The notes beneath the pieces are model-generated. The model had not been told where the DNA came from, did not search any database, and saw only the letters and a list, made by a program, of their open reading frames with translations. From Helicobacter_D sp964464895 (lineage in GTDB: Bacteria > Campylobacterota > Campylobacteria > Campylobacterales > Helicobacteraceae): a stretch of 64,000 nt of DNA. Where the stretch lies: assembly GCA_964464895.1 (NCBI GenBank), contig CAYXGY010000004.1, positions 1 to 64,000 on the forward strand, read 5' to 3'. Below, piece by piece: positions 8,180 through 18,900 of the stretch (position 1 is its first letter; every line of letters starts with the position of its first letter). The translations under genes were made by a program, and so were the position numbers.

Positions 8180-10231
8180 TTAAAATTTCTTTTTATTGAC
8201 ATCGTCAAAAATCTTACGGGCAATGTCATCTACGGAATTACTAATATCTTGCGCACGACTCGCAACCTCTACATTTTGTGAGTTGGTGTGTTCTAACTGT
8301 GCGACTGCCCCATTAATCTGTCCGATTCCTAAGGTTTGTTCTTTGATAGATTCGCTCATATCATTGATGCCTTGCACTAAGACATTGATATTTGCCTCAA
8401 TCTCACTTAGTGATTTTCCTGTTCTCTCTGCTAGCTTTCTGACTTCATCGGCAACAACAGCAAAGCCTCTTCCGTGTTCTCCAGCCCTTGCAGCTTCAAT
8501 CGCAGCATTCAAAGCAAGTAAGTTTGTTTGGTCTGCAATATCACGAATTATGCCTATGATATTACGAATATCGTTTGCTTGATTGCTAACATCGTTTGCG
8601 CGACTAGAGACATTTTCCATAGAGGAGCTGATTTCCTCCAATGCGGAAGAGGTTTGTTGCAATGAAGCCGCTTGACTATGTGAGCCCTCGTTAAGATGAA
8701 TCACCGCTTGATTCAAGTCATTCGCACTTGTTTCTAGCTCCTGTGCAAATCTTGAAGAAGTGCGTAGCATTTCTTTGATATTTTCTCCTAAATGATTCGT
8801 TGTGGTCTCTACACTTCCTTTTGCGTTTGGTATTTCTGTGGTGAAGTCTAAATCAATGTAGCTTTTAAAGACGCGTGAAATCTCATTCATATTGCTACCG
8901 ATTTTGTGTTGTAGAATATCTAGCATACTGTTAAGTACATTTTTCAGTTCTATGAGTTGTGGGTTATGAGGATTCTCTACAATCCTTGCGGTTAAGTCTC
9001 CTTCCTCTATCGCCTTAGCAGTTTGTGTAGATTGGGCAATGGCGATTTTATCTTTTTCTAAGCTGTGTTGGATTTTTTCAATATTTTTATTAATCGCAAT
9101 TCTCATCGTCCCAAGTTCATCTTCCGCTTTGGGTTTAGTAAGTAATGGTGGGTTGGGCGTTTCGTAATTAATGTATTTTAAGAAATCAATGAGCAATTTA
9201 GAAATATCATTGATACGACCAAGAAAAGAGAATTTGATAATCAAGAAAGACCCAAGCAAAAGTGCCAAGAGAATGATGATAATGCTTGCTGTAATGAGAA
9301 ATTGAATCTTTTCATTGGTTTCTGTGAAATCCTTGAGAAGCACTTCTGTTAAAATATATAAATCCAAAGTTTCATTATAATCTACATAGGATTTGTATTG
9401 GTTTCCATTCATCGTATAATCAATTTCCCCTGTCTTTAAATCTTGCAAATAGGAATAATCACTCGGTTTGCCAGATTTGCCAAAGATAAAGGAATCATTC
9501 TTTTTGTCCAAAATTGCGATTTTTCCTTCTTTCCCAATGTGTATATTGCTTAGTTTTTGCGTAATCAAGTCATAACAGTCTTTTAAGTTATACGCAACAA
9601 AGAGAATCCCAATGGTTTGCTTGTTTCCATCTAAAATGGGTTTATAGATAGACATATAATCCCTGCCTACAAGGCGCACTTTCCCACGAAAGATGCTCGG
9701 ATTACTTTTTGTCATTTCAGCATACGCAGGGTGGGAGGCATTAATGGAAGTTCCAACCATTCTATTGCCTGCTTCATCTTTTAGGGAAGTAGAAATGCGC
9801 ACAAATTCATTCTTATCATTGCGGACAAAAATGGTCGCTACTCCCCCTGTGAGTTTTGAAAAATTATCTACCAAGTCCGTGTCACCTACGAGATTGATTC
9901 CATTAAACATTAGGCTAGGCACACTTTTTTGATTAATTGTCGTAAAGCTCCCTAGTCTATAACTATTAGCCCCCATTTCACCATAACGAGTGGAGAAGTC
10001 GTTTTCAAAAAAGTTTAGTGAATTATCCGCCTCTTTGATGATTTGGTCAGAAATGACTTCAAAGTTTCCCTCAATGATATGCCCTATTTGGTTGATTTGC
10101 AATTCTAGCTGACTTTGAGTAAATCTATCCATAACAATTTGAATCAGTAATACGAAAGGTACAGCAATTACTAAGGCAATAACGACTTGAATAAAGGAAA
10201 ACTTTTTTCCCACAGAGAGTTTATTCCACAT
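8180..10231 (-). CDS. Methyl-accepting chemotaxis protein with Cache sensor domain
   Basis: A 683-residue transducer that senses a periplasmic ligand and signals to CheA/CheW. A membrane helix (about 13-35) is followed by a periplasmic region of about 275 residues. Its GGVATIFVR...GTSIN segment matches the Cache_3-Cache_2 type. A second membrane helix lies near 310-335, then a HAMP-like linker. The C-terminal signalling hairpin carries the highly conserved tip with E-A-A-R-A-G-E-H-G-R-G-F-A-V-V-A-D-E-V-R. The ligand is unknown. The protein ends in Lys-Lys-Phe without a CheR-docking pentapeptide. Its start ATG 10231 has an AAGGAATT site, and a putative TATGAT box lies about 40 bp upstream. Confidence 0.95.
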   Translation of the reverse strand: MWNKLSVGKKFSFIQVVIALVIAVPFVLLIQIVMDRFTQSQLELQINQIGHIIEGNFEVISDQIIKEADNSLNFFENDFSTRYGEMGANSYRLGSFTTINQKSVPSLMFNGINLVGDTDLVDNFSKLTGGVATIFVRNDKNEFVRISTSLKDEAGNRMVGTSINASHPAYAEMTKSNPSIFRGKVRLVGRDYMSIYKPILDGNKQTIGILFVAYNLKDCYDLITQKLSNIHIGKEGKIAILDKKNDSFIFGKSGKPSDYSYLQDLKTGEIDYTMNGNQYKSYVDYNETLDLYILTEVLLKDFTETNEKIQFLITASIIIILLALLLGSFLIIKFSFLGRINDISKLLIDFLKYINYETPNPPLLTKPKAEDELGTMRIAINKNIEKIQHSLEKDKIAIAQSTQTAKAIEEGDLTARIVENPHNPQLIELKNVLNSMLDILQHKIGSNMNEISRVFKSYIDLDFTTEIPNAKGSVETTTNHLGENIKEMLRTSSRFAQELETSANDLNQAVIHLNEGSHSQAASLQQTSSALEEISSSMENVSSRANDVSNQANDIRNIIGIIRDIADQTNLLALNAAIEAARAGEHGRGFAVVADEVRKLAERTGKSLSEIEANINVLVQGINDMSESIKEQTLGIGQINGAVAQLEHTNSQNVEVASRAQDISNSVDDIARKIFDDVNKKKF

Positions 10232-10265
10232 ATTTTAATTCCTTCTGAAAAATAAATAAAAAGCT

Positions 10266-10281
10266 TAGAATCATACTTAAG
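10266..10281. repeat. 16-bp motif TAGAATCATACTTAAG, copy 1
   Basis: One of three near-identical 16-mers (consensus TAGAATSWWACTTAAG) found upstream of the chemoreceptor, flgE and the fhaB-like gene. On the minus strand it contains TATGAT, the likely -10 box of the chemoreceptor gene. A second CTTAAG lies at 10287-10292. Confidence 0.45.
10270..10275 (-). promoter_or_regulatory. Putative -10 box of the chemoreceptor gene
   Basis: The minus strand reads TATGAT about 40 bases before the ATG at 10231, within an AT-rich stretch, as is usual for the Helicobacter housekeeping sigma factor, which relies mainly on the -10 element. Confidence 0.4.
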
Positions 10282-10367
10282 AAACACTTAAGAAGAGGTA
10301 AATTTACAAATTCATTTTTATTGTGTCGTAGTTGTTTTATTTGGAATCTTAAAAAGGTAGAAAGTAT

Positions 10368-10401
10368 CTTCCTAACCAAGCGCAAAGCTTGCGCTAGGAA
10401 G
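10368..10401 (-). terminator. Terminator hairpin after flgE
   Basis: On the minus strand CTTCCT-AGCGCAA pairs with TTGCGCT-AGGAAG around a three-base loop, with a short internal bulge. A stretch containing CTTTTT follows. It lies just past the flgE stop codon at 10410. Confidence 0.6.
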
Positions 10402-10409
10402 TTGCTAAA

Positions 10410-12659
10410 TTATTGTTTTAGCTGCAAGAGAGTGTTAAGGATTTGGTCGGAAGTCGTGATAGACTTAGAGCTTGCTTGGAATCCACGTTGCACCACGATG
10501 AGTTGTGTCAAGCCCCTACTTAAGTCAGTATTACTCATTTCTAACTTGGAGGCTTCAATGCTTGCTCTTCCTCCTGTGCCTGCTGCCCCAATGGTTGCAT
10601 TACCAGAGTTTGGAGATTCTGAATAGAGATTGTTGCCTTGTTCTTGCAAGCCCTCGTAGTTTGCAAAAGTCGCTACCGCCACTTGCGCAAGGGCTAGGTT
10701 TTGTCCATTGTCAAAGACGCCAATCATCGTTCCAGTTGCATCAAAGTAGAAATCTTTTAGGATTCCAGAGGCATAACCATTGCCTCCCACTTCATTGGCT
10801 TGAGATTCTTTCGCTGTGCTTGTAAGCCCATCATAACCACCGCCTGTTCCAAAGTCTAGGTTGATTGCCTGTGGGAATCTTGCCCCATTGTTTGGCTTGA
10901 ATTGGATTGTAGAAGGGTTGAATCCTATCAATTCGCCTTGCTCACCAAAGGTTACATTTCCGCCCTCAAGGACATTTGGACGCTGTGCTGTTGCGCCAAG
11001 CAATTCCGCAGGTTCGGGCACAATAATACGCCAATTCCATTGGTTGCCTTGAACTTTGACAAATTCAATTTGGAATTCGTGTTTGTTTCCAAGACTATCA
11101 AAAATCTCCACAGTTTGCCCGTAATTCGCCATTCTAAAGCCACCTGTGCTTGTTACATTTCCACCCTCTACCAAAACACCTGTGTTCATTCCTTTCATTT
11201 GATTTTTGAAAAGCACATTAGTAGTGTTGAGCGTATCATTATAGCCAGAGACAAAGATATTTAAGTTATCATAAGCAGCCCAAGGGTCTGTTCCGGGAAC
11301 TAATCCGTCTTGTTTGTTGTTGATTTCAAACTGTCCTGAATTATTCAAAATCACACTTACGGTGTAATTGGATTGCCCAAAGCCAGCCGCGATTCCTGCT
11401 TCCGCCGCCGCAGAATCTCCACCAAATGCTTTGACTTTGTTTGCGTCTTGTTGGATTATTGCGCGCAAGTCTTCTGTGGTTCTGAATTGTCCAGAAGTGG
11501 AATCCGCATCGGTTTGTGTTGTGTAAATATATTTAAACGCTGTGGTTACGGTTTGGCTTGCAGTAAAACCACCTACTCCATCTTCGAAGCCGCCGCCGCC
11601 GCCGAAGATTCCATTATCAAAGCCTGTGGCGATAATGTTTTTGTTGCTTCCATCGCCATCTAGTTGGTTAAGGTTCTGTAAAATCAACATTCCGTTTTGT
11701 GTGAGGGCTTCCACACCTGTTTTGTTTTTTACATTGTTGATTGCCACTTGTGCGGCTAACAAATGAGAAGAACCAGAAATTGCCGCATCATTTGTCCAAG
11801 TAATGGTTTGTCCATTAATTGTAACGGTGGTTGAAACAGGTCCTGCTACAGGAGTGCCTAAGGCGATTCTAGCAGAAGTCGCTGTCTGATAGCTTACCCA
11901 GATTCCTTGCCCTTCTTGGAGCATTAAAGCTTCTCCGCTTGCGTCAAACATTACTCCCATATCTTGTTCTACTTCAAGTTGTCTATCATTGGTATCATAG
12001 ATTCTATCCAATCCACCAGAGATATAGTTGTTTGCCGCAGTGCTATCTAATGGGCTTGGGCAAGTGATGTTTTCGGTTTTTCTTCCGCTTGTAAGGTTAA
12101 TGTTACCTGTTACCATTGTTGTCGCTTTGGCAGGGATTGTCATACGTGGGTCAATCGTAATATTTTTGATAGGACCTGTGGAATCTACGCGGTTGATTTC
12201 TCCGCTACCGCAAGAACAACCCAACTTAGAAAGGTCTCGCACCCAACCTTGCACGATAAAGCCACTTGTGGTAACGAGATTCCCTACCGCGTCAAAAGAA
12301 AATGCACCATCACGAGTATACATTCTTGTATATCCTGCGTTGTTGCTCACGACAAACATACCATTTCCACTTAGAGCCAAGTCCGCTTTCCTATCAGTAT
12401 TTTGCATAGAACCTTGTGAAAAGACTTTTGTTGTAGTGTTGATACTCGTTCCAAGTCCTACGGAGTAATCATTCACCCCACCATATCCTGCATAAGGAAT
12501 CGTAGCAGAACGGCGAGTTTGACTTACCATTGTAGAAAAATCCGCACGAGAATATTTAAAACCATTTGTATTGACATTGGCGATATTGTTGGATTCTACA
12601 TCAAGGGCGACTTGATGCGCTTGCATACCGCTTACACCTGACCATAATGAACGTAACAT
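10410..12659 (-). CDS. flgE: Flagellar hook protein FlgE
   Basis: A 749-residue hook subunit, which polymerises outside the cell into the curved joint between rod and filament. The N-terminal rod-type motif is clear: a Leu-Arg-Ser-Leu start, then Ser-Asn-Asn-Ile-Ala-Asn-Val-Asn-Thr-Asn-Gly-Phe-Lys (about residues 24-36). The C-terminus has the matching L-x-x-x-N-T-D-L-S-R-G-L and final Leu-Gln helix. Its length suits Campylobacterota hooks, which have large variable central domains. The frame is open 33 codons further upstream, but ATG 12659 is right: it has AAGGATT and a sigma-54 promoter behind it. A Gly5 run encoded by GGC repeats (near 11593) sits in the variable region. Confidence 0.95.
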   Translation of the reverse strand: MLRSLWSGVSGMQAHQVALDVESNNIANVNTNGFKYSRADFSTMVSQTRRSATIPYAGYGGVNDYSVGLGTSINTTTKVFSQGSMQNTDRKADLALSGNGMFVVSNNAGYTRMYTRDGAFSFDAVGNLVTTSGFIVQGWVRDLSKLGCSCGSGEINRVDSTGPIKNITIDPRMTIPAKATTMVTGNINLTSGRKTENITCPSPLDSTAANNYISGGLDRIYDTNDRQLEVEQDMGVMFDASGEALMLQEGQGIWVSYQTATSARIALGTPVAGPVSTTVTINGQTITWTNDAAISGSSHLLAAQVAINNVKNKTGVEALTQNGMLILQNLNQLDGDGSNKNIIATGFDNGIFGGGGGFEDGVGGFTASQTVTTAFKYIYTTQTDADSTSGQFRTTEDLRAIIQQDANKVKAFGGDSAAAEAGIAAGFGQSNYTVSVILNNSGQFEINNKQDGLVPGTDPWAAYDNLNIFVSGYNDTLNTTNVLFKNQMKGMNTGVLVEGGNVTSTGGFRMANYGQTVEIFDSLGNKHEFQIEFVKVQGNQWNWRIIVPEPAELLGATAQRPNVLEGGNVTFGEQGELIGFNPSTIQFKPNNGARFPQAINLDFGTGGGYDGLTSTAKESQANEVGGNGYASGILKDFYFDATGTMIGVFDNGQNLALAQVAVATFANYEGLQEQGNNLYSESPNSGNATIGAAGTGGRASIEASKLEMSNTDLSRGLTQLIVVQRGFQASSKSITTSDQILNTLLQLKQ

Positions 12660-12697
12660 TTGCAATCCTTTATCAAAAAGTATTTTGCAAAGGGTAA

Positions 12698-12713
12698 AGC
12701 AACTAGCGTTCCA
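12698..12713 (-). promoter_or_regulatory. Sigma-54 (RpoN) promoter of flgE
   Basis: The minus strand reads TGGAACGCTAGTTGCT, with GG and GC ten bases apart as required for the -24/-12 elements. It lies about 40 bp upstream of the flgE start. Hook genes in Helicobacter and Campylobacter belong to the RpoN/FlgR class, so this fits established regulation. Confidence 0.85.
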
Positions 12714-12765
12714 CTTTTTGATTGATACCATTAGAACAAGGATTTGTGCGCAATGCAAACTAGCC

Positions 12766-12781
12766 TAGAATCTTACTTAAG
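12766..12781. repeat. 16-bp motif TAGAATCTTACTTAAG, copy 2
   Basis: This second copy differs by one base from the copy at 10266-10281. It lies between the flgE sigma-54 promoter and the fhaB-like gene, same orientation. It may be an operator or a relic of duplication. Confidence 0.45.
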
Positions 12782-12880
12782 TTGAGGCTTGATTTGAAAA
12801 ATGGGTAAATTTCCTACAAAGAATACACATTTGTCTAGTTTTGATTCTCGTTTTTTAAAGAATTTTAATATGGTATAGCA

Positions 12881-12896
12881 TAGAATGTAACTTAAG
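12881..12896. repeat. 16-bp motif TAGAATGTAACTTAAG, copy 3, with possible -10 box of fhaB-like gene
   Basis: Third copy, with three differences from copy 1. Here the TAGAAT hexamer on the plus strand, or the TATAGC just before it, is well placed as the -10 box for the exoprotein gene that starts about 22 bp downstream. Confidence 0.4.
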
Positions 12897-12917
12897 TTTA
12901 TTTTAAATTATAGAGTG

Positions 12918-15900
12918 ATGATGAACCATAAAAGCTATTTATCTAGGAAGCGCGTTAGATTATCCACTTATTTACCGCTTTCTTCGGTTTCTTTTGTTGC
13001 ATTTGCCTTTGCACAAAGCAATCCTATTGTGGTTGATCAAGTGGCACATCAAGGCAAGGGGGGTGCGCCTCATATCGTCCAATCCTCTAATGGAACAGAT
13101 GTTTTAAATATCGTTAAACCCACAGCAGGCGGCGTATCACATAATAAATTTTTAGAATACAATGTATCGGAACAAAATCTCATCTTAAACAATCATACTT
13201 ATAAAACCGGGATTCTGCAAGGGAAAAGCACGCTTGGCGACACAGTTGCGTTTAATCCGAACTTTGGCACAGGAAATGCCGCACGCATTATTTTAAATGA
13301 GGTAACATCAAATTCCACCACTGCTTTAGAGGGATATACGGAGATTTTTGGGCAGAGAGCGGCATTAGTGATTGCCAATCCAAACGGAATAACAGCGGCT
13401 GGAGCGGGTTTTATAAACCTCTCTCGTTTGACTATGGTAACCGGCAAGCCAAATATGGTTGAGGGCAAGCTTCAAGATTTTGCAATCTCACCAATTGGGA
13501 CGATTAGGATTGAGGGGAAAGGTGAGCAGGCTTTTGGTCTGCACATTCCAGAAAGTCCTGCCGAATTGGTTTCTAATGCGGTGAAAATCGCAGGTAATAT
13601 TTATGTTGATAATGACCAAGAATTAAATATTAAGACCGGTAATCATCAATATGACTACAATACCAAGCAGGTAACTTCAAAAAGCGACACAGCAGCGCAG
13701 TCTATATTGGCATTAGATAGTTCTGCTTTGGGTGGAATGTATGCCGGAACAATTAAGATTGAAGCAACTCAAAGCGGTATGGGCGTTAAAATAGATGGTA
13801 ATCTTGTGTCTGATATGGATAATCTGGAGATTACCGCAGACGGCGATATTGCGTTTAGGAATGTTGCGGCAAAAAATGATATTAAAGTGGCTTCAGCGTC
13901 GGGTTCTGTTGAACATAAAAAAGGCGGCATAGCACATACTGAACAAGATTTGACTATAATTGCTAGCAAAGATATTGCGCTTAATGGCACTTCTTATGCC
14001 TCTAACGACATCTTAACAGAGGCAAAAGAAAATTTAAACATTCAAGGGATTGTATTTGCTAGCAACAATATCAATTTAACCGCGCAGCAGAATATCGCCC
14101 TTGAGGGAGAGTTTGTTTTATCTGATACATTGAATGTCAAAGCTGGACAAAATTTAAATTTGGCTATGCAAGTAGCTGCAGCGAAGAGCGCAGACATAAT
14201 GGCAGGTAACGACTTCAATCTTAAAAAAGAGTTTATCAACGCGGATACAATCAATATTGAGGTTGCAAGGCATTTGACTAATAATGGAAAATTAGTCGCA
14301 GATACAGATTTGACCGTTAATGTCGGAAAAACCCTTACCAATAACAACATAATTTTAGCCAAAAATACGGCAATGTTTGAAGTTGGCGGTGATAGCCTGT
14401 TAAATCAAGGCTCGGTTTCCGCAACGAATCTGACGATTCATGCGAAGACGCTCACCAATAATGCTCAAATCACAACCGATGAAACCTTAACGTTAAATAC
14501 GACTGATGACATTACAAATCATAGTAAAATCACTGCTGGAACAAATGCTGCTCTTTCTGCGAATAATATTCATAATTTGGGGCAGATTGCCTCCAATGAC
14601 ACGATAAATATTTCCACTCAAAACGATTATATCAACCACCGCGATAGTGGTTTGTTTGCCGGGGTGGATATCATCATTGAATCGGGCAAAGATATTATTA
14701 ATTATTTAGCCGAAATTTTTGCTGGTAATAACATAGAATTGAAAGGCAAAAATGCCAAAATTAGCACAGTAAATCCAAACACAGTTTATGATAATCCAAA
14801 TGTTGAGAATCATCATACCGCATCGTCTCCTGCAAAGAATAACCAAGAAATACAAAATGGCGAGTTTGATGAAGAAGATGAGGAGAGTTTGGAAATCACA
14901 TTAACCGATTCGGGTAAAGTCTTGACAATTCCCGCCGAAGCATTTGCTGAAGAACCCAATCTTGGCGATAGTTACATACTTGATGACTATACAATCTATA
15001 TTGGCGAGCGAATTGTAACAGCCGAGCCAGATAGCGAACCAACGATTACATTTCAAAATATAGATAAATTGACAATTTTAGACGCGGATGGCAATGAGGT
15101 TGCCTATACTCTATGGGACGAGATTGAAAGTGGGGGTGAAATCATTGATAACAGCGATAAAACCGAAGAGAGAACATCAGAAGCGGTTAAAGAGCGAGTC
15201 ATTAACACACCGTTTGTTGCAAGTCAAGACCAATTTAATGCTTTAGTTAATCTTGGTGGTCGGATTGAAAGCCTAAATGATATAACGATTCAATCCGATA
15301 AGCTTTATAATATGGGGTTAAATCATAATATTGGTTCAGATGCATACAGCACATATTACCATAAAATCAGAGATTCTGCTCCATATAATGCGGGTTGGTT
15401 GGAATTGGGACGTTATAAAATCAGTGAAGTGCATTTAGACGCAGAAGCAGCCACGATTCTTGCCGGACACGATTTAAATATTCATAGTCGTGAGATATTA
15501 AACCAAAGCGCAACCTTTTCGGCGAAAAACAACGCAACGATAAATACCGCTCAACTAAAGAATCAGACTTATAGTGAGATTGTGAAGTTAGCCATAAAAA
15601 CACAAAGTCGCACCAAAAAGAGAAAACTTTTACGCAAGAAAAAGAGAACCTATAATGCAACGGAATATTACAATGAGAGAATTTACTCTAACGAAGTTTC
15701 ACTGATAACTGCCGGCAATAATCTTGTGATTAATGCAGCAGGCGGTAATGTAGTGAATGATCAAGTCGAGGCGGCAATCGGTTCATTTCGTTTTGGTAGA
15801 GATAAAATGCCAGATTTGAAATCAGGACAAGTTGCGGTAAATTTAACCCTGCCACGCGGTGATAATGGAATGTTTGCTGTGTCAAATGGCGACCCGAAAT

Positions 15901-18900
15901 ATATGATTCGGACGAATGTTGATTTTTTCAACGATATTCCATTTGCTGGTTCGGATTACTTCTTTGATAGAATCACACCACTTTCAAACGAATATAATAC
16001 GCGTAAAATGTTGGGCGATTCTGCTTATGAAACGCGTATCATTATGGACGCTATCCGCCAAGCAACCTATGGACATTATCTTGGCAATGGCGAAATCTCT
16101 AGTGATTTAGACCAAATGAAAGCTCTATATAATAACGCTACTAAGGAATACGAGCGTCTAGGTTTAAAAATCGGTATTGCTTTGACTGCCGAGCAGATAG
16201 CCCAGTTAAATTCCGATGTAATATGGTATGTAGAAAAAGAAGTGAATGGCGAAAAAGTGCTTGTTCCGGAGCTTTACCTTAGTCAAGCTACGCTTGATAA
16301 TATCAAAATCGGCGGATATGGCGCAAAAATGGTTGGTAAAAATATTGCCATCAATGCAGATAATATCAGTAATTCTAGTGATATGTTTGCCCAAAACGAG
16401 CTTATGCTCAAGGCTCAAGACATATTAAACGAAAGTAATTTCGGCAAAACTGCCCGTATCATTGGTGGTAGAACGAATATTGAAGCCGATACGCTGATAA
16501 ATAAGAGCGGTAACATTGGCGGAGCATTTGTAACAATCAAAGCAAATAACCTCTTAAATGAAACCAAGAAATACACCGAAGAAACTCGCCGTGGCGCGAA
16601 TTATGATTTGATTGAAAAAAGCGGGCAAGAAGCTGTTATCTTCGGTGATAAAGACTTGCAGATTCAAACAAGCGGCATTTATGCTAGTAAGGGTGCAAAA
16701 TTAGAAAGTAAAGAGGGAAATGTTTTGCTTAAAGCCGAAAATATCGTCCTTGATACATTGGAGTTACATAATCGCAAAGAGCGTAGAAGAACCAATTCAG
16801 GATTTGCTAGCAAAAAAACAACCACAAGCGTTCAAGACAAGCTTGAGAACTTTGGCTCAACTATTGTTGCGGGTGGTAATGCTCTTGTAGAAGCAGTTGG
16901 AGACATCTTTTCCAAAGGTTCAAAAGTCGAAGCAGGACAAGACGCCCAACTCACGGCCAATGGCAATATTACAGCCGTAGCCGCCATAAATAGAGAATAT
17001 TCCTACTCCAAAACTCAAAAATCCTCTTGGGGAGGATTGAAAAAGTCATTAGATGAAATTAGCCACGAAGAAAATAAGCTTCGTGGTTCTAATATCAAAA
17101 CAACAGAGGGGCTCACAATCGTTTCGGGTAAAGACACGACATTTGTTGCCTCCGATATAGAAGCGGGCGCAGATGTAAATATTCTAGCGGGTTACAGAGC
17201 GGGAGCTGAAGGCAAACTAGAAAAATCTGGCAAACAAGGCTCTGTTAATCTCCTCAATGGAGAAGAAACGATTAAACACAGCGAAATTCACGAAAAAACA
17301 GGTGTGAGTTTAGGTGGTCGTATTGGATTCCAAAGCGGTAAATTGAATGTAGATATAAATATTCACGAAAAGACAAAAGACACTTGGGATAATGTTCAAA
17401 AAACCGCAGTTTCTTCAAACATCACAGCCGGAGGCGACATCAATATCGGAGCAACCAAAGATGTCAATATCAAAGGTTCTAATGTTATTTCTGACGATAA
17501 TATCAATATAACAGCCAAAGAAAATATCAATATCGTATCCTCTCAAAGCACCGAATACGACGAGAAAACGCATAGCAAAAGCAAAATCTCTGCTACACTC
17601 ACAGGTGGGCATGTTTTCGTAGATACGGTTCATGCGATTTCAAAGACTGTAAAGACGGCTGAAGATGTCAAACAATCTTTTGAGGAATTAGATAATATTA
17701 GAAGATTGCAGAGTGAGGGGAAAGCTAATGATAGAGCATTTGCAGGAGGAACAGTAAATTTGGTGGCATCTGCATTGTCATCGGTGAATACTTATGGTGT
17801 AGGAGCAATATTAGTATCAGAAGCGATAAGAGCAAGTGATGAAATAATTCAAGTGATGCAAGGAGGAATAGCAACGGTGCAAGCACTCGGCTTTTATGGT
17901 GGGATAGGATTCAAATATGACACGACAGAAACAACAACAAGTTCAACTCAAGTTGTAAATACAGAATCGGCAATCATTGCGGACAAAGACATTAGACTCA
18001 ATGCGGGTAGCGATTTGAATCAACTCGGATCATTTGTGATTTCTACAAGTGGAAATATTGATTATATTGCAGGAAATGACTTCAATCTAACTTCTAGCAC
18101 AGATTCTTACTACTCTCGTAGCCAAACAAGCAAAAATTCAATTTCGGCAGGCATTACAAGCAAAAAAGAAATATATGGAGATTTTGCAACATCTAATTCC
18201 GCCAACAAAGCCAATGGGGAACAACACAATAACTCTACCACAATCGCAACAGAGGGAAAGATTGCGATTGATGCAGGCAATGATATGAATGCGAGAGGAT
18301 ACAATGCGTTAGCCAAAGACATAGAGATTAAAGTAGGGGGAGATATGCTACTCGCCTCTCAACAGAATAGTGGCAGTAGTTATGCAAAGGGACAATCTTT
18401 AGGTTTTGGTAGTGGGACAAGGATGAATGGAAATTTATCTGTCAATTCGCAGCACCATAATCGGCAATGGGTAGATAACCAAGCATCAATCATTGGCACA
18501 GAATCTGTTAAGATTGACATTGACGGTAAGCTCAAAATGGAGGGTTCTCTGATAGCCAATACAGATTTAATCGGAAACGATAAAGGCAATCTTAATATCA
18601 AAGCAGGTGCATTAGAAACTAACGATTTCTTGAACTTCAATAACAATTCAGAAAAAGGTTTGGGATTTGGTATTTCTACTAGTTTGTCTAATGATGAAAA
18701 AGATGAAAGAAATGAAAGCAAACAAGCAGGCTCAACATCAATGAATCTAGTCGATAAGGGAAGTATTCATCAGAGCATTACCCACGCGACTATTGGACAA
18801 GGCAAGATTGAAATAGCCGATAGAAGTGATTTATTAGGAATCAACAGAGAGGTTCATAAAGCAGAAACAACAACAAAAGATAAAATCACAGGAGCATTAG

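Noticed and set aside
10505..12468. Several plus-strand frames inside flgE
   Set aside because: They are shadows of the strongly supported flgE gene on the other strand, without ribosome sites.
14790..14830. V-E-N-H-H in the exoprotein as a possible VENN toxin border
   Set aside because: It lies in the middle of the repeat region, is not V-E-N-N, and is not followed by a toxin-like domain.
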